A DNA stretch of 64,000 bases from contig JAKOTR010000032.1 of the NCBI GenBank assembly GCA_029776225.1, positions 62,001 to 126,000 on the forward strand, in the 5' to 3' direction. The stretch is from Acidobacteriota bacterium. Lineage in GTDB: Bacteria; Acidobacteriota; Terriglobia; Bryobacterales; Bryobacteraceae. Of the stretch, positions 44,371 to 52,493 are shown piece by piece. Positions within the stretch are counted from its first letter, which is position 1; each line of letters opens with the position of its first letter. The position numbers were made by a program, and so were the translations under genes. A model generated the notes under the pieces. The model had not been told where the DNA came from. It made no database searches and saw only the letters and a list, made by a program, of their open reading frames with translations.

Positions 44371-45546
44371 ATGCCTGAGCCTGTTGTGATCGATTGTTTG
44401 CGCACCGCCATCGGCAAGGCCCGGCGCGGCGCCTTGCGCAACTCGAGGCCGGACGACCTGGCGGCCGCCGTGGTTCGCGCCCTGATCGACAGGTATCCGC
44501 AGGTGCCCGCCGACGAAGTGGACGACGTCATTCTCGGATGCGCGTTCCCCGAGGCCGAGGCCGGCATGAACATAGCGCGGAATGTGGCCCTGATGGCCGG
44601 GTTGCCCGACCTCGTGCCGGGCATGACCATCAACCGCTTCTGCGCATCCGGGCTGCAAGCCATCGCCCTCGCGGCGGACCGCATCCGGGCCGGTTCGGCG
44701 CAGATTGTGATTGCCGGCGGCGTAGAGTCGATGAGCCTGGTTCCGACGACGGGCAACAGTTTCGCGCCGAATCCCTGGATCGTCGATCATCGCCCGGAGA
44801 TTTACATGAGCATGGGGCTCGCCGCGGAGGCGCTGCGGCGCAAGTACGATATCGCCCGCGAGGACGCCGACACGTTCGCTCTCCACAGCCATCGGAACGC
44901 GGTGCGGGCGCAGGCCGAGGGACGGTTCGACGAGGAGATCGTGCCCATTGAAGTGGAAACCAAGGTTTTCGTCGACGGCCAGGCCCAGCGGCAATCCATC
45001 ATCTTCGCGAAAGACGAGGGGCCACGCGCCGACACCTCGCTCGAAGCGCTCGCGGCGCTGAAGCCGGTTTTCGACGCCCAGGGCGCCGTTACCGCCGGCA
45101 ACTCCTCGCAAGCCAGCGACGGCGCCGCCGCCGCGCTCGTGATGTCGGACCGCAAGGCGCGCGAACTCGGGCTGAAACCGCGGCTCCGGTTCGTGAGCTT
45201 TGCCGTCGGCGGAGTGCCCCCGGAACTCATGGGTATCGGGCCGGTTGTCGCCATTCCCAAGGCGCTCGAACTGGCGGGACTGCACCTGGAAGACATAGAC
45301 ATCATCGAGCTGAACGAGGCCTTCGCCGTGCAGGCGCTCGCGGTAATCCGGCTGGCCGGGCTGGACATAGAAAGGATCAACCCTAATGGAGGCGCGATTG
45401 CGCTCGGGCATCCCCTGGGATGCACCGGTGCGCGGCTCACCGCCACCCTCATGCGGGAACTGGAGCGCTCCAACGGCACATACGGCATGGTGACGATGTG
45501 CGTGGGCGGGGGCCAGGGCGCTGCCGCTATCTTCGAAAAAGTCTAG
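44371..45546 (+). CDS. fadA: Acetyl-CoA acyltransferase (thiolase)
   Basis: The 391-residue thiolase has the nucleophile in NRFCASGLQAIALAADRIRAG, the LNEAFAVQALAVIR block, GGAIALGHPLGCTGARL with the histidine, and CVGGGQGAAAIFEKV with the second cysteine. It cleaves 3-ketoacyl-CoA to acetyl-CoA and a shortened acyl-CoA. With the FadN-like gene directly upstream it forms a beta-oxidation pair. No acyl-CoA dehydrogenase is adjacent. Length is typical. Confidence 0.94.
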   Translation: MPEPVVIDCLRTAIGKARRGALRNSRPDDLAAAVVRALIDRYPQVPADEVDDVILGCAFPEAEAGMNIARNVALMAGLPDLVPGMTINRFCASGLQAIALAADRIRAGSAQIVIAGGVESMSLVPTTGNSFAPNPWIVDHRPEIYMSMGLAAEALRRKYDIAREDADTFALHSHRNAVRAQAEGRFDEEIVPIEVETKVFVDGQAQRQSIIFAKDEGPRADTSLEALAALKPVFDAQGAVTAGNSSQASDGAAAALVMSDRKARELGLKPRLRFVSFAVGGVPPELMGIGPVVAIPKALELAGLHLEDIDIIELNEAFAVQALAVIRLAGLDIERINPNGGAIALGHPLGCTGARLTATLMRELERSNGTYGMVTMCVGGGQGAAAIFEKV

Positions 45547-45609
45547 CCTGCAAAGAATCAGGCCGCCTGTGCGTTACACTGTGGTTACAGGGGCTCCGTT
45601 CTCATCGGC

Positions 45610-46515
45610 ATGATCGACCTGCATACGCATACCCATGAATCGGACGGAACTTTTTCGCCCGAGGAACTCGTCCAGGCGGCCGTCGATTTGAAGTTAGAAG
45701 CGCTGGGTATCACCGATCACGACACGTTCGCCGGCTACGACCAGGCCGTGCCGCTTGCGCGGGCGGCGGGGCTGGAGCTGATCTGCGGCATCGAGTTGAG
45801 CACGAAGCTGCGCTCCAGGCAGGGGACGACACGCAACAAATCGGTGCACATCCTGGGATATTTTCTCGATGCGCCGCCGGCGCCCGCGTTCCGCAACTGG
45901 CTCGACACCCTCCAGCGCAGCCGCCGCGACCGCAATGCCCGCCTGGCCCAACGCCTTCGTTCGCTCGGCATCGAGGTGACGCTGGAAGAAGTCGAACGAC
46001 TCGGCCGCAGCCTGGCCGGACGGCCGCATTTTGCGCAAATCATGGTGCGCAAGGGCTACGTGAAATCGATTCACGAGGCGTTTGAAGTGTACCTTGGCGA
46101 GTCCGCCCGCGCCTACGTGGAACGCGAAGAGCCCACCGTCGCCGAAGGCATACAGAAGATTCTGGAGGGCGGCGGCTTGCCCTCGATCGCTCACCCGGTG
46201 CGCCTCTCCAGAGACGGCGCAGCGGTCGAGAAAATGATCGCTGAAATGCGCGACTTTGGTCTGCGCGCGATCGAAACCTACCATTCGGATCACAGCCCGC
46301 GCGAAGTGGAGCAGTACCTCGCAATGGCCCGCCGCTACGACCTGGCCATAACCGGCGGCACAGATTTCCACGGCGACAACAAGCCCGGCATATCGCTCGG
46401 CACGGGAGTGAACGGAAATGTTTCGGTGCCCCGCTCGGTTCTCGACGATCTCCGCGCCGGCAGGCCGCAGCGCTATGTTTCGGCTTCTACTTTCCGCATG
46501 CCCCCGGCGATGTAA
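45610..46515 (+). CDS. PHP-domain phosphoesterase (TrpH/RNase AM-like)
   Basis: The 301-residue protein begins MIDLHTHTHESDGTFSPEELVQAAVDLKLEALGITDHDTFAGY, the PHP metal-binding HTHSxxSDG and TDHDT motifs. It ends with GGTDFHGDN. The insert (GRPHFAQIMVRKGYV) matches the YciV/TrpH branch, which degrades small RNA or nucleotide 3',5'-bisphosphates. It stands alone after fadA. Confidence 0.9.
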   Translation: MIDLHTHTHESDGTFSPEELVQAAVDLKLEALGITDHDTFAGYDQAVPLARAAGLELICGIELSTKLRSRQGTTRNKSVHILGYFLDAPPAPAFRNWLDTLQRSRRDRNARLAQRLRSLGIEVTLEEVERLGRSLAGRPHFAQIMVRKGYVKSIHEAFEVYLGESARAYVEREEPTVAEGIQKILEGGGLPSIAHPVRLSRDGAAVEKMIAEMRDFGLRAIETYHSDHSPREVEQYLAMARRYDLAITGGTDFHGDNKPGISLGTGVNGNVSVPRSVLDDLRAGRPQRYVSASTFRMPPAM

Positions 46516-46524
46516 GGGACCGGC

Positions 46525-47457
46525 CTACCCGGACACGATCGCGGCGCTCGCGCCGGCGGCTTCGAGCACAGTGCCCTTCGGCGCTTCCGCCAGTCTGACG
46601 TAACCCAGCGCGAGCACCTTTCCGGCGTCGGGCGACCACGCGGCCGAGGTGATCTCGCCCACCACCTTGCCTCTGGTAGTTACCGGCGTGCCTGCCGCGG
46701 GCGGCTCGGTAGCCTCAATCGCCAGCCGAACCAAGAAGCGGTGGACCCCGCCGCGCGAGCGGATCCGTTCCACGATCTCCTGCCCGAGGTAGCAGCCCTT
46801 GTTGAAGTGAATGGCGTGCAGCAGCCCCGTCTCTTGCGGCAGGTTCTTTTCGGTGATGTCCTCGCCGTAGCGCGGCCGGCCGTTTTCAATCCTTACGACG
46901 CGCGCGTCTTCCGGCCCTGCGGGGACGGCCCCCGCCGCTTCCAGCATTCGCGCGAGTTCCTCCCGCTCCCGGCGCGGTCCGATCACCGCAAAACCGGGCG
47001 TGCCCGTTGTGCTGAGACGCGCCACCACGCGTTCCCCCCACGCCGCGTGAGACCACGGTTTGTCCGGAACCGGGGCGCTTACGGCCGCAAGCACGTCCGC
47101 CGCTTTCGGCCCCTCGATGCCCAGTTCGGTTGTCTTATCGGTCGCGTCCTCGAGCGTGACGTCGTCCGCGATGATGTACTTGTCCAGGTGCTCGTACGAT
47201 TTGGTTCGCGTTTCGGGCTCGGTCTCCAGGAGGAAAAAATCCTCGAAGCGCAGCAGGTTCATATCGCCGAGTATGCGTCCCTGCGCGTTCAGGAAAAAGG
47301 CGTAGCAGCCCTCTCCCGGCTGGAGCTGCTCGACGTGGTTCGTCACCATGGCGTGCAGCAGGCGCGCGCGATCTTCCCCGGTGATGCGAATGCGCCCCCG
47401 CCCGGAGAGGTCCAGTAACGCCGCGCCGTCGTGCAGTGCCTTGTACCCTTGGGTCAT
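46525..47457 (-). CDS. ygfZ: Folate-binding Fe-S protein YgfZ / GcvT-like
   Basis: The 310-residue protein has the YgfZ signature K-G-C-Y-x-G-Q-E (FNKGCYLGQEIVERIRSRGGVHR) with the conserved cysteine, plus a GcvT-like fold. N-terminal parts LLHAMVTNHVEQLQPGEGCYAFFLNAQGRILGDMNLL match. It acts with tetrahydrofolate in Fe-S cluster maintenance. It is transcribed together with the CopD-like gene 13 bases upstream in the same direction. Confidence 0.92.
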   Translation of the reverse strand: MTQGYKALHDGAALLDLSGRGRIRITGEDRARLLHAMVTNHVEQLQPGEGCYAFFLNAQGRILGDMNLLRFEDFFLLETEPETRTKSYEHLDKYIIADDVTLEDATDKTTELGIEGPKAADVLAAVSAPVPDKPWSHAAWGERVVARLSTTGTPGFAVIGPRREREELARMLEAAGAVPAGPEDARVVRIENGRPRYGEDITEKNLPQETGLLHAIHFNKGCYLGQEIVERIRSRGGVHRFLVRLAIEATEPPAAGTPVTTRGKVVGEITSAAWSPDAGKVLALGYVRLAEAPKGTVLEAAGASAAIVSG

Positions 47458-47470
47458 CGGTCCTCCAGCA

Positions 47471-47914
47471 TCAATAGATGCGCCGCAGGTAGGCGGCTAC
47501 CAGAATCGCCAGCAGGCCTACGATCGCGGCGCCCGCAAGCCGGCGCACACCGCGCGATTCGCTTTCGGGCCTTTCCGCCGGCGCACTCACGGCCAGCGCC
47601 GCCGATACAAACACGTGGGCCGCGAGCAGCATCTTGACGCCGAACCAGATGTGGTACATGCGCGTGTGCCCCGGCTGCGTGAGCAGGTTGTACGTCCCGG
47701 AAACCAGCAGGCCGGCGATGGCCGCGTAGACCAGGGGACGGAACCGCGCCGCCTGCGCCGCCCAGGCTCCGGTCCTGTCATCATCCTGGAGCCCCTTCAA
47801 GGCAGGCGCAGCAACTCCCCAGACATAAATGGCTCCGCCGATCAGGGCGACAACCGACACAATATGCAGCCAGCGGGAGAACACCCCCAGCACTTCCAGG
47901 GGAATCGAAACCAT
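47471..47914 (-). CDS. CopD-like four-helix membrane protein
   Basis: From ATG 47914 the 147-residue protein has four hydrophobic helices (residues about 10-30, 60-80, 88-108 and 125-142). It has LHIVSVVALIGGAIYVWGV and the conserved histidines in WLH, TRMYHIWFGVKML and AAHVFVSAAL. Such proteins resemble CopD/DUF2214-type membrane proteins, but the role in copper or haem binding is not shown here. TATACT on its strand (complement of 47921-47926) lies six bases before the ATG, so the mRNA is probably leaderless. An upstream in-frame start at 48121 would run through the MBL gene. Confidence 0.7.
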   Translation of the reverse strand: MVSIPLEVLGVFSRWLHIVSVVALIGGAIYVWGVAAPALKGLQDDDRTGAWAAQAARFRPLVYAAIAGLLVSGTYNLLTQPGHTRMYHIWFGVKMLLAAHVFVSAALAVSAPAERPESESRGVRRLAGAAIVGLLAILVAAYLRRIY

Positions 47915-47920
47915 AATGAA

Positions 47921-47928
47921 AGTATACG
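47921..47928. promoter_or_regulatory. Palindromic GTATAC shared -10 region
   Basis: The self-complementary GTATAC (47922-47927) gives TATACT on the minus strand and TATACG on the plus strand. It lies six bases before the CopD-like start and 17 bases before ATG 47946 of the MBL gene. Symmetry of this type allows RNA polymerase to load in both directions. Confidence 0.45.
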
Positions 47929-47945
47929 AGGTACAGGCCGAACAC

Positions 47946-48578
47946 ATGATCCACGAAATCCTTCCGGTTGGCGTGCTTGCCTGCAACTGCTCCATTTTGG
48001 GCGACGAGCGCACGAAAGAGGCGCTGGTGATCGACCCGGGCGACGACGTCTCCGAGATCCTGCGCATCCTCGAGCGGCACGGGTTGCACCTGAGCCAAAT
48101 CGTTGTCACCCACGCGCACATCGATCACATCGGCGGCGCGGCCAAACTCAAGCAGGCCACCGGAGCCCCCGTCATGCTGAACGAGAACGACATCCCGATT
48201 TACGACACCCTCGACGCGCAGGCCCTGTGGATCGGCGTGCAGGCGCCGGAGCGCACCGTGATCGATACTCCGGCTCGCGACGGGGACAAGTTGCAGGTGG
48301 GCTCGATCAATCTGGAAGTGCTTCACACACCGGGCCACACCCCGGGCAGCATCAGCCTCTGGATCCCGGCGGAAAAGAAGCTGCTGGCGGGCGACACGCT
48401 CTTCCGCGACAGCATCGGCCGCACCGATCTGCCCGGCGGCGACGGCCGCCTGATCCTGCGCTCGATCCGCGACAAGTATTTCCCGTTGCCCGAGGACACC
48501 ATCGTTATTCCGGGGCACGGCGAAAGCACCACACTCGGCCGCGAGCGGGAGTTCAACTACTTCCTTCAGGGTCTGTAG
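47946..48578 (+). CDS. MBL-fold hydrolase (glyoxalase II-like)
   Basis: From ATG 47946 the 210-residue protein begins MIHEILPVGVLACNCSILGD and has the metallo-beta-lactamase metal site THAHIDHIGGA (HxHxDH), HTPGHTPGSISLW and PGHGEST. It resembles glyoxalase II-like hydrolases of the YcbL type that act on S-D-lactoylglutathione or related thioesters. An earlier ATG at 47916 is only one base from the start of the divergent gene and would sit on the shared promoter, so I prefer 47946. Confidence 0.88.
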   Translation: MIHEILPVGVLACNCSILGDERTKEALVIDPGDDVSEILRILERHGLHLSQIVVTHAHIDHIGGAAKLKQATGAPVMLNENDIPIYDTLDAQALWIGVQAPERTVIDTPARDGDKLQVGSINLEVLHTPGHTPGSISLWIPAEKKLLAGDTLFRDSIGRTDLPGGDGRLILRSIRDKYFPLPEDTIVIPGHGESTTLGREREFNYFLQGL

Positions 48579-48593
48579 GTACACTGAAGGGTT

Positions 48594-49715
48594 ATGCGGA
48601 TTCCCGCCTGGCCCATTCATACCGAACGCGAAATCGAGCTGTTGCGGCAGGTGCTGAACAGCCCGCAGTGGGGCGGCTTCAACGAGATCGTAAGCCGCCT
48701 GGAAAGCGAGTTCGCGGCTTTTCAGCATTGCGCCTACGGCATCAGCGCGGCCAACGGCACACTGACGCTCGAGGCGGCGCTGGCCGTGCTCGGCATCGGG
48801 CCGGGCGATGAGGTGATCGTACCGGCCATCTCATTCATCTCCACCGCGACCGCCGTCTCGCGCACGGGCGCGCTTCCCGTTTTCGTGGACATCGAACCCG
48901 AAACGTTCAACATGGACCCGGAGCGCGCCGCCGAAGCGATCACCCCGCGGACCAAAGCGATTCTGCCCGTCCACTTCGGCGGGCCGCTGGCCGACATGGA
49001 CCGCCTCGGAGCGCTCGCGGCGGAGCACGGAATACCGATCGTAGAGGACGCCGCCCACGCCCACGGCTCGGAGTGGAACGGGCGCAGAGCGGGAAGTTTT
49101 GGCGTCGCCGGCTCGTTCAGCTTCCAAAACTCGAAAGTCATAACGGCCGGCGAGGGCGGAATGCTGACCTCGAACGACGCCGGATTCGCCGAGCGCGCAC
49201 GCTCCTTCTGCAACCAGGGGCGGCGCATCGGAGAGAATTACTTTTTCCATTACACACTGGCTACTAACTACCGCATCTCGGCGCTACAAGCGGCGGTGCT
49301 GCTGGCGCAACTGGAACGGCTGCCCGAACAGATCTGCCTGCGGGAGCGTAATGAGCGGCTGTTGCGTTCCGAACTGGCGGACATCCCCGGCCTGCGCTTC
49401 CAGCAGGCGCACCGGCAGGTCAACGTCCACTCGCACTACCTGCTGCTCGGCCGTATCGACGAGCGGGAGTTCGGAATGACGCGCGACGAGTTCCACCGCG
49501 CCGTCACTGCCCAAGGCATCCCCTGCACGCCGTTTTATCCCCACCCGCTCTACGGGAATCCGCTCTACCGGAACGGCGGTTGCAGAGTCATGTCCTGCCC
49601 GGTGGCCGAGGCCTGCGTCCGCGACGCGTTCTGGTTCCCTCACCGCGTGCTGATGGGAGACGAGGAAACCACGCGCGAGATCGCCGCCGCAATTCGCCGC
49701 GCCGCCCGACGGTGA
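48594..49715 (+). CDS. DegT/DnrJ/EryC1/StrS aminotransferase
   Basis: The 373-residue PLP enzyme has the DegT family layout: FQHCAYGISAANGTLTLEAALAVLGIGPGDEVIVPAISFISTA, VEDAAHAHGSEWNG (with D152) and SFSFQNSKVITAGEGGM, where K181 forms the Schiff base. Such enzymes transaminate nucleotide sugars or act as sugar dehydratases for surface glycans and antibiotics. TACACT (48580-48585) sits eight bases before the ATG, with no ribosome site. It follows the MBL gene on the same strand. Substrate unknown. Confidence 0.9.
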   Translation: MRIPAWPIHTEREIELLRQVLNSPQWGGFNEIVSRLESEFAAFQHCAYGISAANGTLTLEAALAVLGIGPGDEVIVPAISFISTATAVSRTGALPVFVDIEPETFNMDPERAAEAITPRTKAILPVHFGGPLADMDRLGALAAEHGIPIVEDAAHAHGSEWNGRRAGSFGVAGSFSFQNSKVITAGEGGMLTSNDAGFAERARSFCNQGRRIGENYFFHYTLATNYRISALQAAVLLAQLERLPEQICLRERNERLLRSELADIPGLRFQQAHRQVNVHSHYLLLGRIDEREFGMTRDEFHRAVTAQGIPCTPFYPHPLYGNPLYRNGGCRVMSCPVAEACVRDAFWFPHRVLMGDEETTREIAAAIRRAARR

Positions 49716-49728
49716 GCTGCGCCGTCCG

Positions 49729-50802
49729 TTACCCGCGAACGCCGGCGCCGAGCGCCTTGCGGGCGTACTCCAGGCTCCGCTCCAGGTCGCGCCGTTGCTG
49801 TTGCTTGAGCGCCGCCTGAATCTCCGGCGTCTGCCTGCCCGGACCCGCAATCACCATCGCTCCCATGAACGGGTGGCCGGCCTTGGCCAGCGCAACGAAG
49901 CGCGCGAACTCACCCGCCCGGGCCTTCGGAAACGCCTTCCAGAACTCCTCCTCAAAGTAAGGCAGCACCTGCGGCGGGCGGCCGGTGATGATTTCAAGCT
50001 GCATGGCCGCTTCCGGGCACAGCTCGCGGAAGCGGGCAACCAGGACACGCAAATCGAGCGAGCCGTCGCCCAGCGCCACCCACTGGAACGCGGCCCCGCG
50101 CGGATGCTCGTAGACCACGGAATCGCGGAAATGCGTGGTCACGACGTAGGGCGCCAGCGTTTCCAGGGTGACCATCGGGTTCTCCACCACCGCCATCGGA
50201 TTGCCTAGATCGAGGCAGCAGCCCACGAAGTCGCGGCCGGCTTCTTCGATCAGGGTGCGAAGCTCCCAGGCCTGCATATCGGAGTGGTTTTCGATAGCGA
50301 TCTTCACACCCGCGTCCAGCGCCTGCGAGCGGACCGCCCGCAACACCTTGACCGTCGCCTCGATATGCGCTTCTATGGGAAGCTTTCCGCGGCGGTCCGC
50401 CCCGCTGCCCAGAAAGCAGCGCATCGCCTTCGAGCCGACCGCGCGCGCCACGCTCAGTCCTTTCAGCACATACTGGACCGCATCGCCCGTAGCCGGGTTC
50501 CAAGCGCTCGACGTCGGGCAGATGCATCCAATGCCGGCTTCGATCTCTATGCCTCGCCGCTCGGCATCCTCCCGGACTTTTTGGAGATGGGCCGCATCGA
50601 GGCTTTCATAGTTGTCCAGGCTCGAAAGCTGGATGATGTCCAGCTTGAGGTGCCCCGCATAGTTGAGCAGATCGAGCGCCCTCCAGCGCCAGTCGCGAAT
50701 GGAATACGCATCGATGCCGAGTTTGATGCGGGCGGCCGGAGCAGCGGAAGCCGTGGCGGCAGCGGCTCCGCCGGCAGTCTGAAGGAAAGTTCGCCTGAGC
50801 AT
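49729..50802 (-). CDS. Tat-exported sugar phosphate isomerase/epimerase-fold protein
   Basis: The 357-residue product starts MLRRTFLQTAGGAAAATASAAP, a twin-arginine signal (RRTFLQT) typical of acidobacterial exported enzymes. The rest is a TIM barrel of the AP endonuclease 2/xylose isomerase-like superfamily (KLGIDAYSIRDWRW, IQLSSLDNY, IAIENHSDMQAW, CLDLGNPMAV). Metal ligands E and D are visible in IENH and DLGN. Exported members of this group handle sugars outside the cytoplasm. It has no clear partner gene. Confidence 0.85.
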   Translation of the reverse strand: MLRRTFLQTAGGAAAATASAAPAARIKLGIDAYSIRDWRWRALDLLNYAGHLKLDIIQLSSLDNYESLDAAHLQKVREDAERRGIEIEAGIGCICPTSSAWNPATGDAVQYVLKGLSVARAVGSKAMRCFLGSGADRRGKLPIEAHIEATVKVLRAVRSQALDAGVKIAIENHSDMQAWELRTLIEEAGRDFVGCCLDLGNPMAVVENPMVTLETLAPYVVTTHFRDSVVYEHPRGAAFQWVALGDGSLDLRVLVARFRELCPEAAMQLEIITGRPPQVLPYFEEEFWKAFPKARAGEFARFVALAKAGHPFMGAMVIAGPGRQTPEIQAALKQQQRRDLERSLEYARKALGAGVRG

Positions 50803-50823
50803 GCTCTTTATGATAAGCGGGGC

Positions 50824-52011
50824 TCAGAGTGTTTTGAGTTGGGCTATCGCGGCGGCAAGGGCTTCGCGGGAGGGCAGGCTGCCCTGGGCCATTTGGGCGC
50901 TCCCGCCTCCCCGCCCGCCCAGAGCCGTTACCACGGACTTGACGGCGTTGCCCGCATGAATTCCGGAATCCGCGGAGGCGGCGAGTAACAGCGCGGGCGG
51001 ATCTTCAACCGTTGCGAGGAAAACCGCCTTTCCGCCCGCGATGAATCCTTGCGCGGTGGCGCGCAGCTCGTCGTCGAGCGCGGCGGCTGTCTGCATCGTT
51101 CTTCGCACGCCCGCCGCGTCCGGGATGGCGGCGCGGTACAGTTCCGCCCCGCGAAGGCGCGCCAGTTCGGCCGCAAGTTTCCGGACGGCCTTTTCCGATG
51201 CCTCCAGCGCCTTCTGTTGGGCCGCGGCAAGCGCGGGAGTCTCGTCGGGCGCCGCCGAGAACAGCCGGCCGAGCTGCGCCAGGTTCTCAAAATCGGCGCG
51301 CGCGCGGCGAATCGCCCGGAACCCGCAGACAAACTCGATCCGCACGCCGCCGTGCGCCTTGCCTAACCTGCGCAGCAGCACCGGACCGATCTCCGCCGTG
51401 CCGCGCACATGGGTGCCGCCGCACGCGCTGCGGTCCACGCCTTCGATCGAGACGATGCGGAGCAGGCCCCCGCGCTGTGGCGCTTTACGCAGTCCGGACG
51501 CCGAGGAACTGTCTTCAAAGGAAACCGTCACCGGCCGGTTCTCGATCACCAATTGGTTCGCGCGCCGTTCGATCTCCGCGGCCTGCCGCGCATCGAGCGA
51601 TGCCAGCTCCACATCAATAGTCGAGACCTCAGCGCCCAGGTGAAATCCGATGGTGCGGGCGCCCAGCATCTCCAGCACCACGGCCGAGAGCAGGTGCTGG
51701 CCGCTGTGCTGCTGCATGTGGTCGAAGCGCCGCTCCCAGTCGACGCGGCAGAAGACCTCGCCCGGGCTAACCGGACCGGCGGTGATGTGCGCAATGCAAT
51801 CTTCCTCATCGACCACGTCCACCACCGGGACACCGCCGATCGTCCCGGTATCGTGCGGCTGCCCTCCGGAAGTTGGGTAGAAAGCCGTGCGGTCGAGATA
51901 CACGCGCCGCCCTTTATCGCGGACGCCGGTCACGCGGGAGGTGAATTCGGTCAGGTAGCTATCGTGGTAATAAAGACGTTCGGTGGCAGGATTGCCGGGA
52001 CTCAGACCCAC
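50824..52011 (-). CDS. alaX: Alanyl-tRNA editing protein AlaX (long form)
   Basis: The 395-residue protein begins TERLYYHDSYLTEFTSRVTGVRDKG and has the editing-site motifs HMQQHSGQHLLS (HxxxH) and CGGTH, as in AlaRS and AlaX. After about residue 235 there is a DHHA1-like C-terminal domain (GGGSAQMAQGSLPS). It hydrolyses Ser- or Gly-tRNA(Ala). Start GTG 52011 overlaps the end of nuoA by ten bases. Lacks the aminoacylation domain, so it is not AlaRS. Confidence 0.9.
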   Translation of the reverse strand: MGLSPGNPATERLYYHDSYLTEFTSRVTGVRDKGRRVYLDRTAFYPTSGGQPHDTGTIGGVPVVDVVDEEDCIAHITAGPVSPGEVFCRVDWERRFDHMQQHSGQHLLSAVVLEMLGARTIGFHLGAEVSTIDVELASLDARQAAEIERRANQLVIENRPVTVSFEDSSSASGLRKAPQRGGLLRIVSIEGVDRSACGGTHVRGTAEIGPVLLRRLGKAHGGVRIEFVCGFRAIRRARADFENLAQLGRLFSAAPDETPALAAAQQKALEASEKAVRKLAAELARLRGAELYRAAIPDAAGVRRTMQTAAALDDELRATAQGFIAGGKAVFLATVEDPPALLLAASADSGIHAGNAVKSVVTALGGRGGGSAQMAQGSLPSREALAAAIAQLKTL

Positions 52012-52358
52012 TCCAGGGCGCCCTTCTTATACGCCCAGATGTACCCCACGATCAAAATGGCGAGAAATACCGCAACCTCGGCGACTCCGAACCAGCCAAG
52101 CTGCTTGAAGCGCACCGCCCAGGGAAACAGGAAAATCGTTTCCACGTCGAAAATCACGAACAGAATCGCGATGATGTAGAACCGCACCGTGTAACGGCCG
52201 CGGGCGTCGGAAACCGGGGGGATGCCGCACTCGTAAGGTTCCATCTTCGTCGACGCCGGCGCGGACGGGCGAACCAGCTTGGCGGCGACGAGCAGTACGA
52301 TAGGAAGGGCCATCGCACAAACGGCAAAAATCGAAATCGCGAGGTAACCTTCGGGCAT
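52002..52358 (-). CDS. nuoA: NADH-quinone oxidoreductase subunit A
   Basis: From ATG 52358 the 118-residue protein has three transmembrane helices (residues about 3-25, 65-85 and 90-110) and KMEPYECGIPPVSDARGRYTVRFYIIAILFVIFDVETIFLFPWAV, the highly conserved NuoA block. It is part of the membrane arm of complex I. A TACGAT box (complement of 52367-52372) lies eight bases before the ATG. No nuoB-N gene follows; the gene runs into alaX, an unusual separation from the complex I operon. Confidence 0.93.
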   Translation of the reverse strand: MPEGYLAISIFAVCAMALPIVLLVAAKLVRPSAPASTKMEPYECGIPPVSDARGRYTVRFYIIAILFVIFDVETIFLFPWAVRFKQLGWFGVAEVAVFLAILIVGYIWAYKKGALEWV

Positions 52359-52493
52359 AAAACGATATCGTAGCACACGCGCCGGTGGCCCCCGGCTTTG
52401 GCCGCGCCCCGCCTCCACCGGTCCGCGAGACGCAAAGGCCACCCCTAAAGGCCGGCTTCCATTCCGCCGATCTGAACAGACGGGAGAATACTC

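Noticed and set aside
47916-47945. Upstream ATG for the MBL gene
   Set aside because: It falls one base from the divergent start codon and overlaps the shared promoter.
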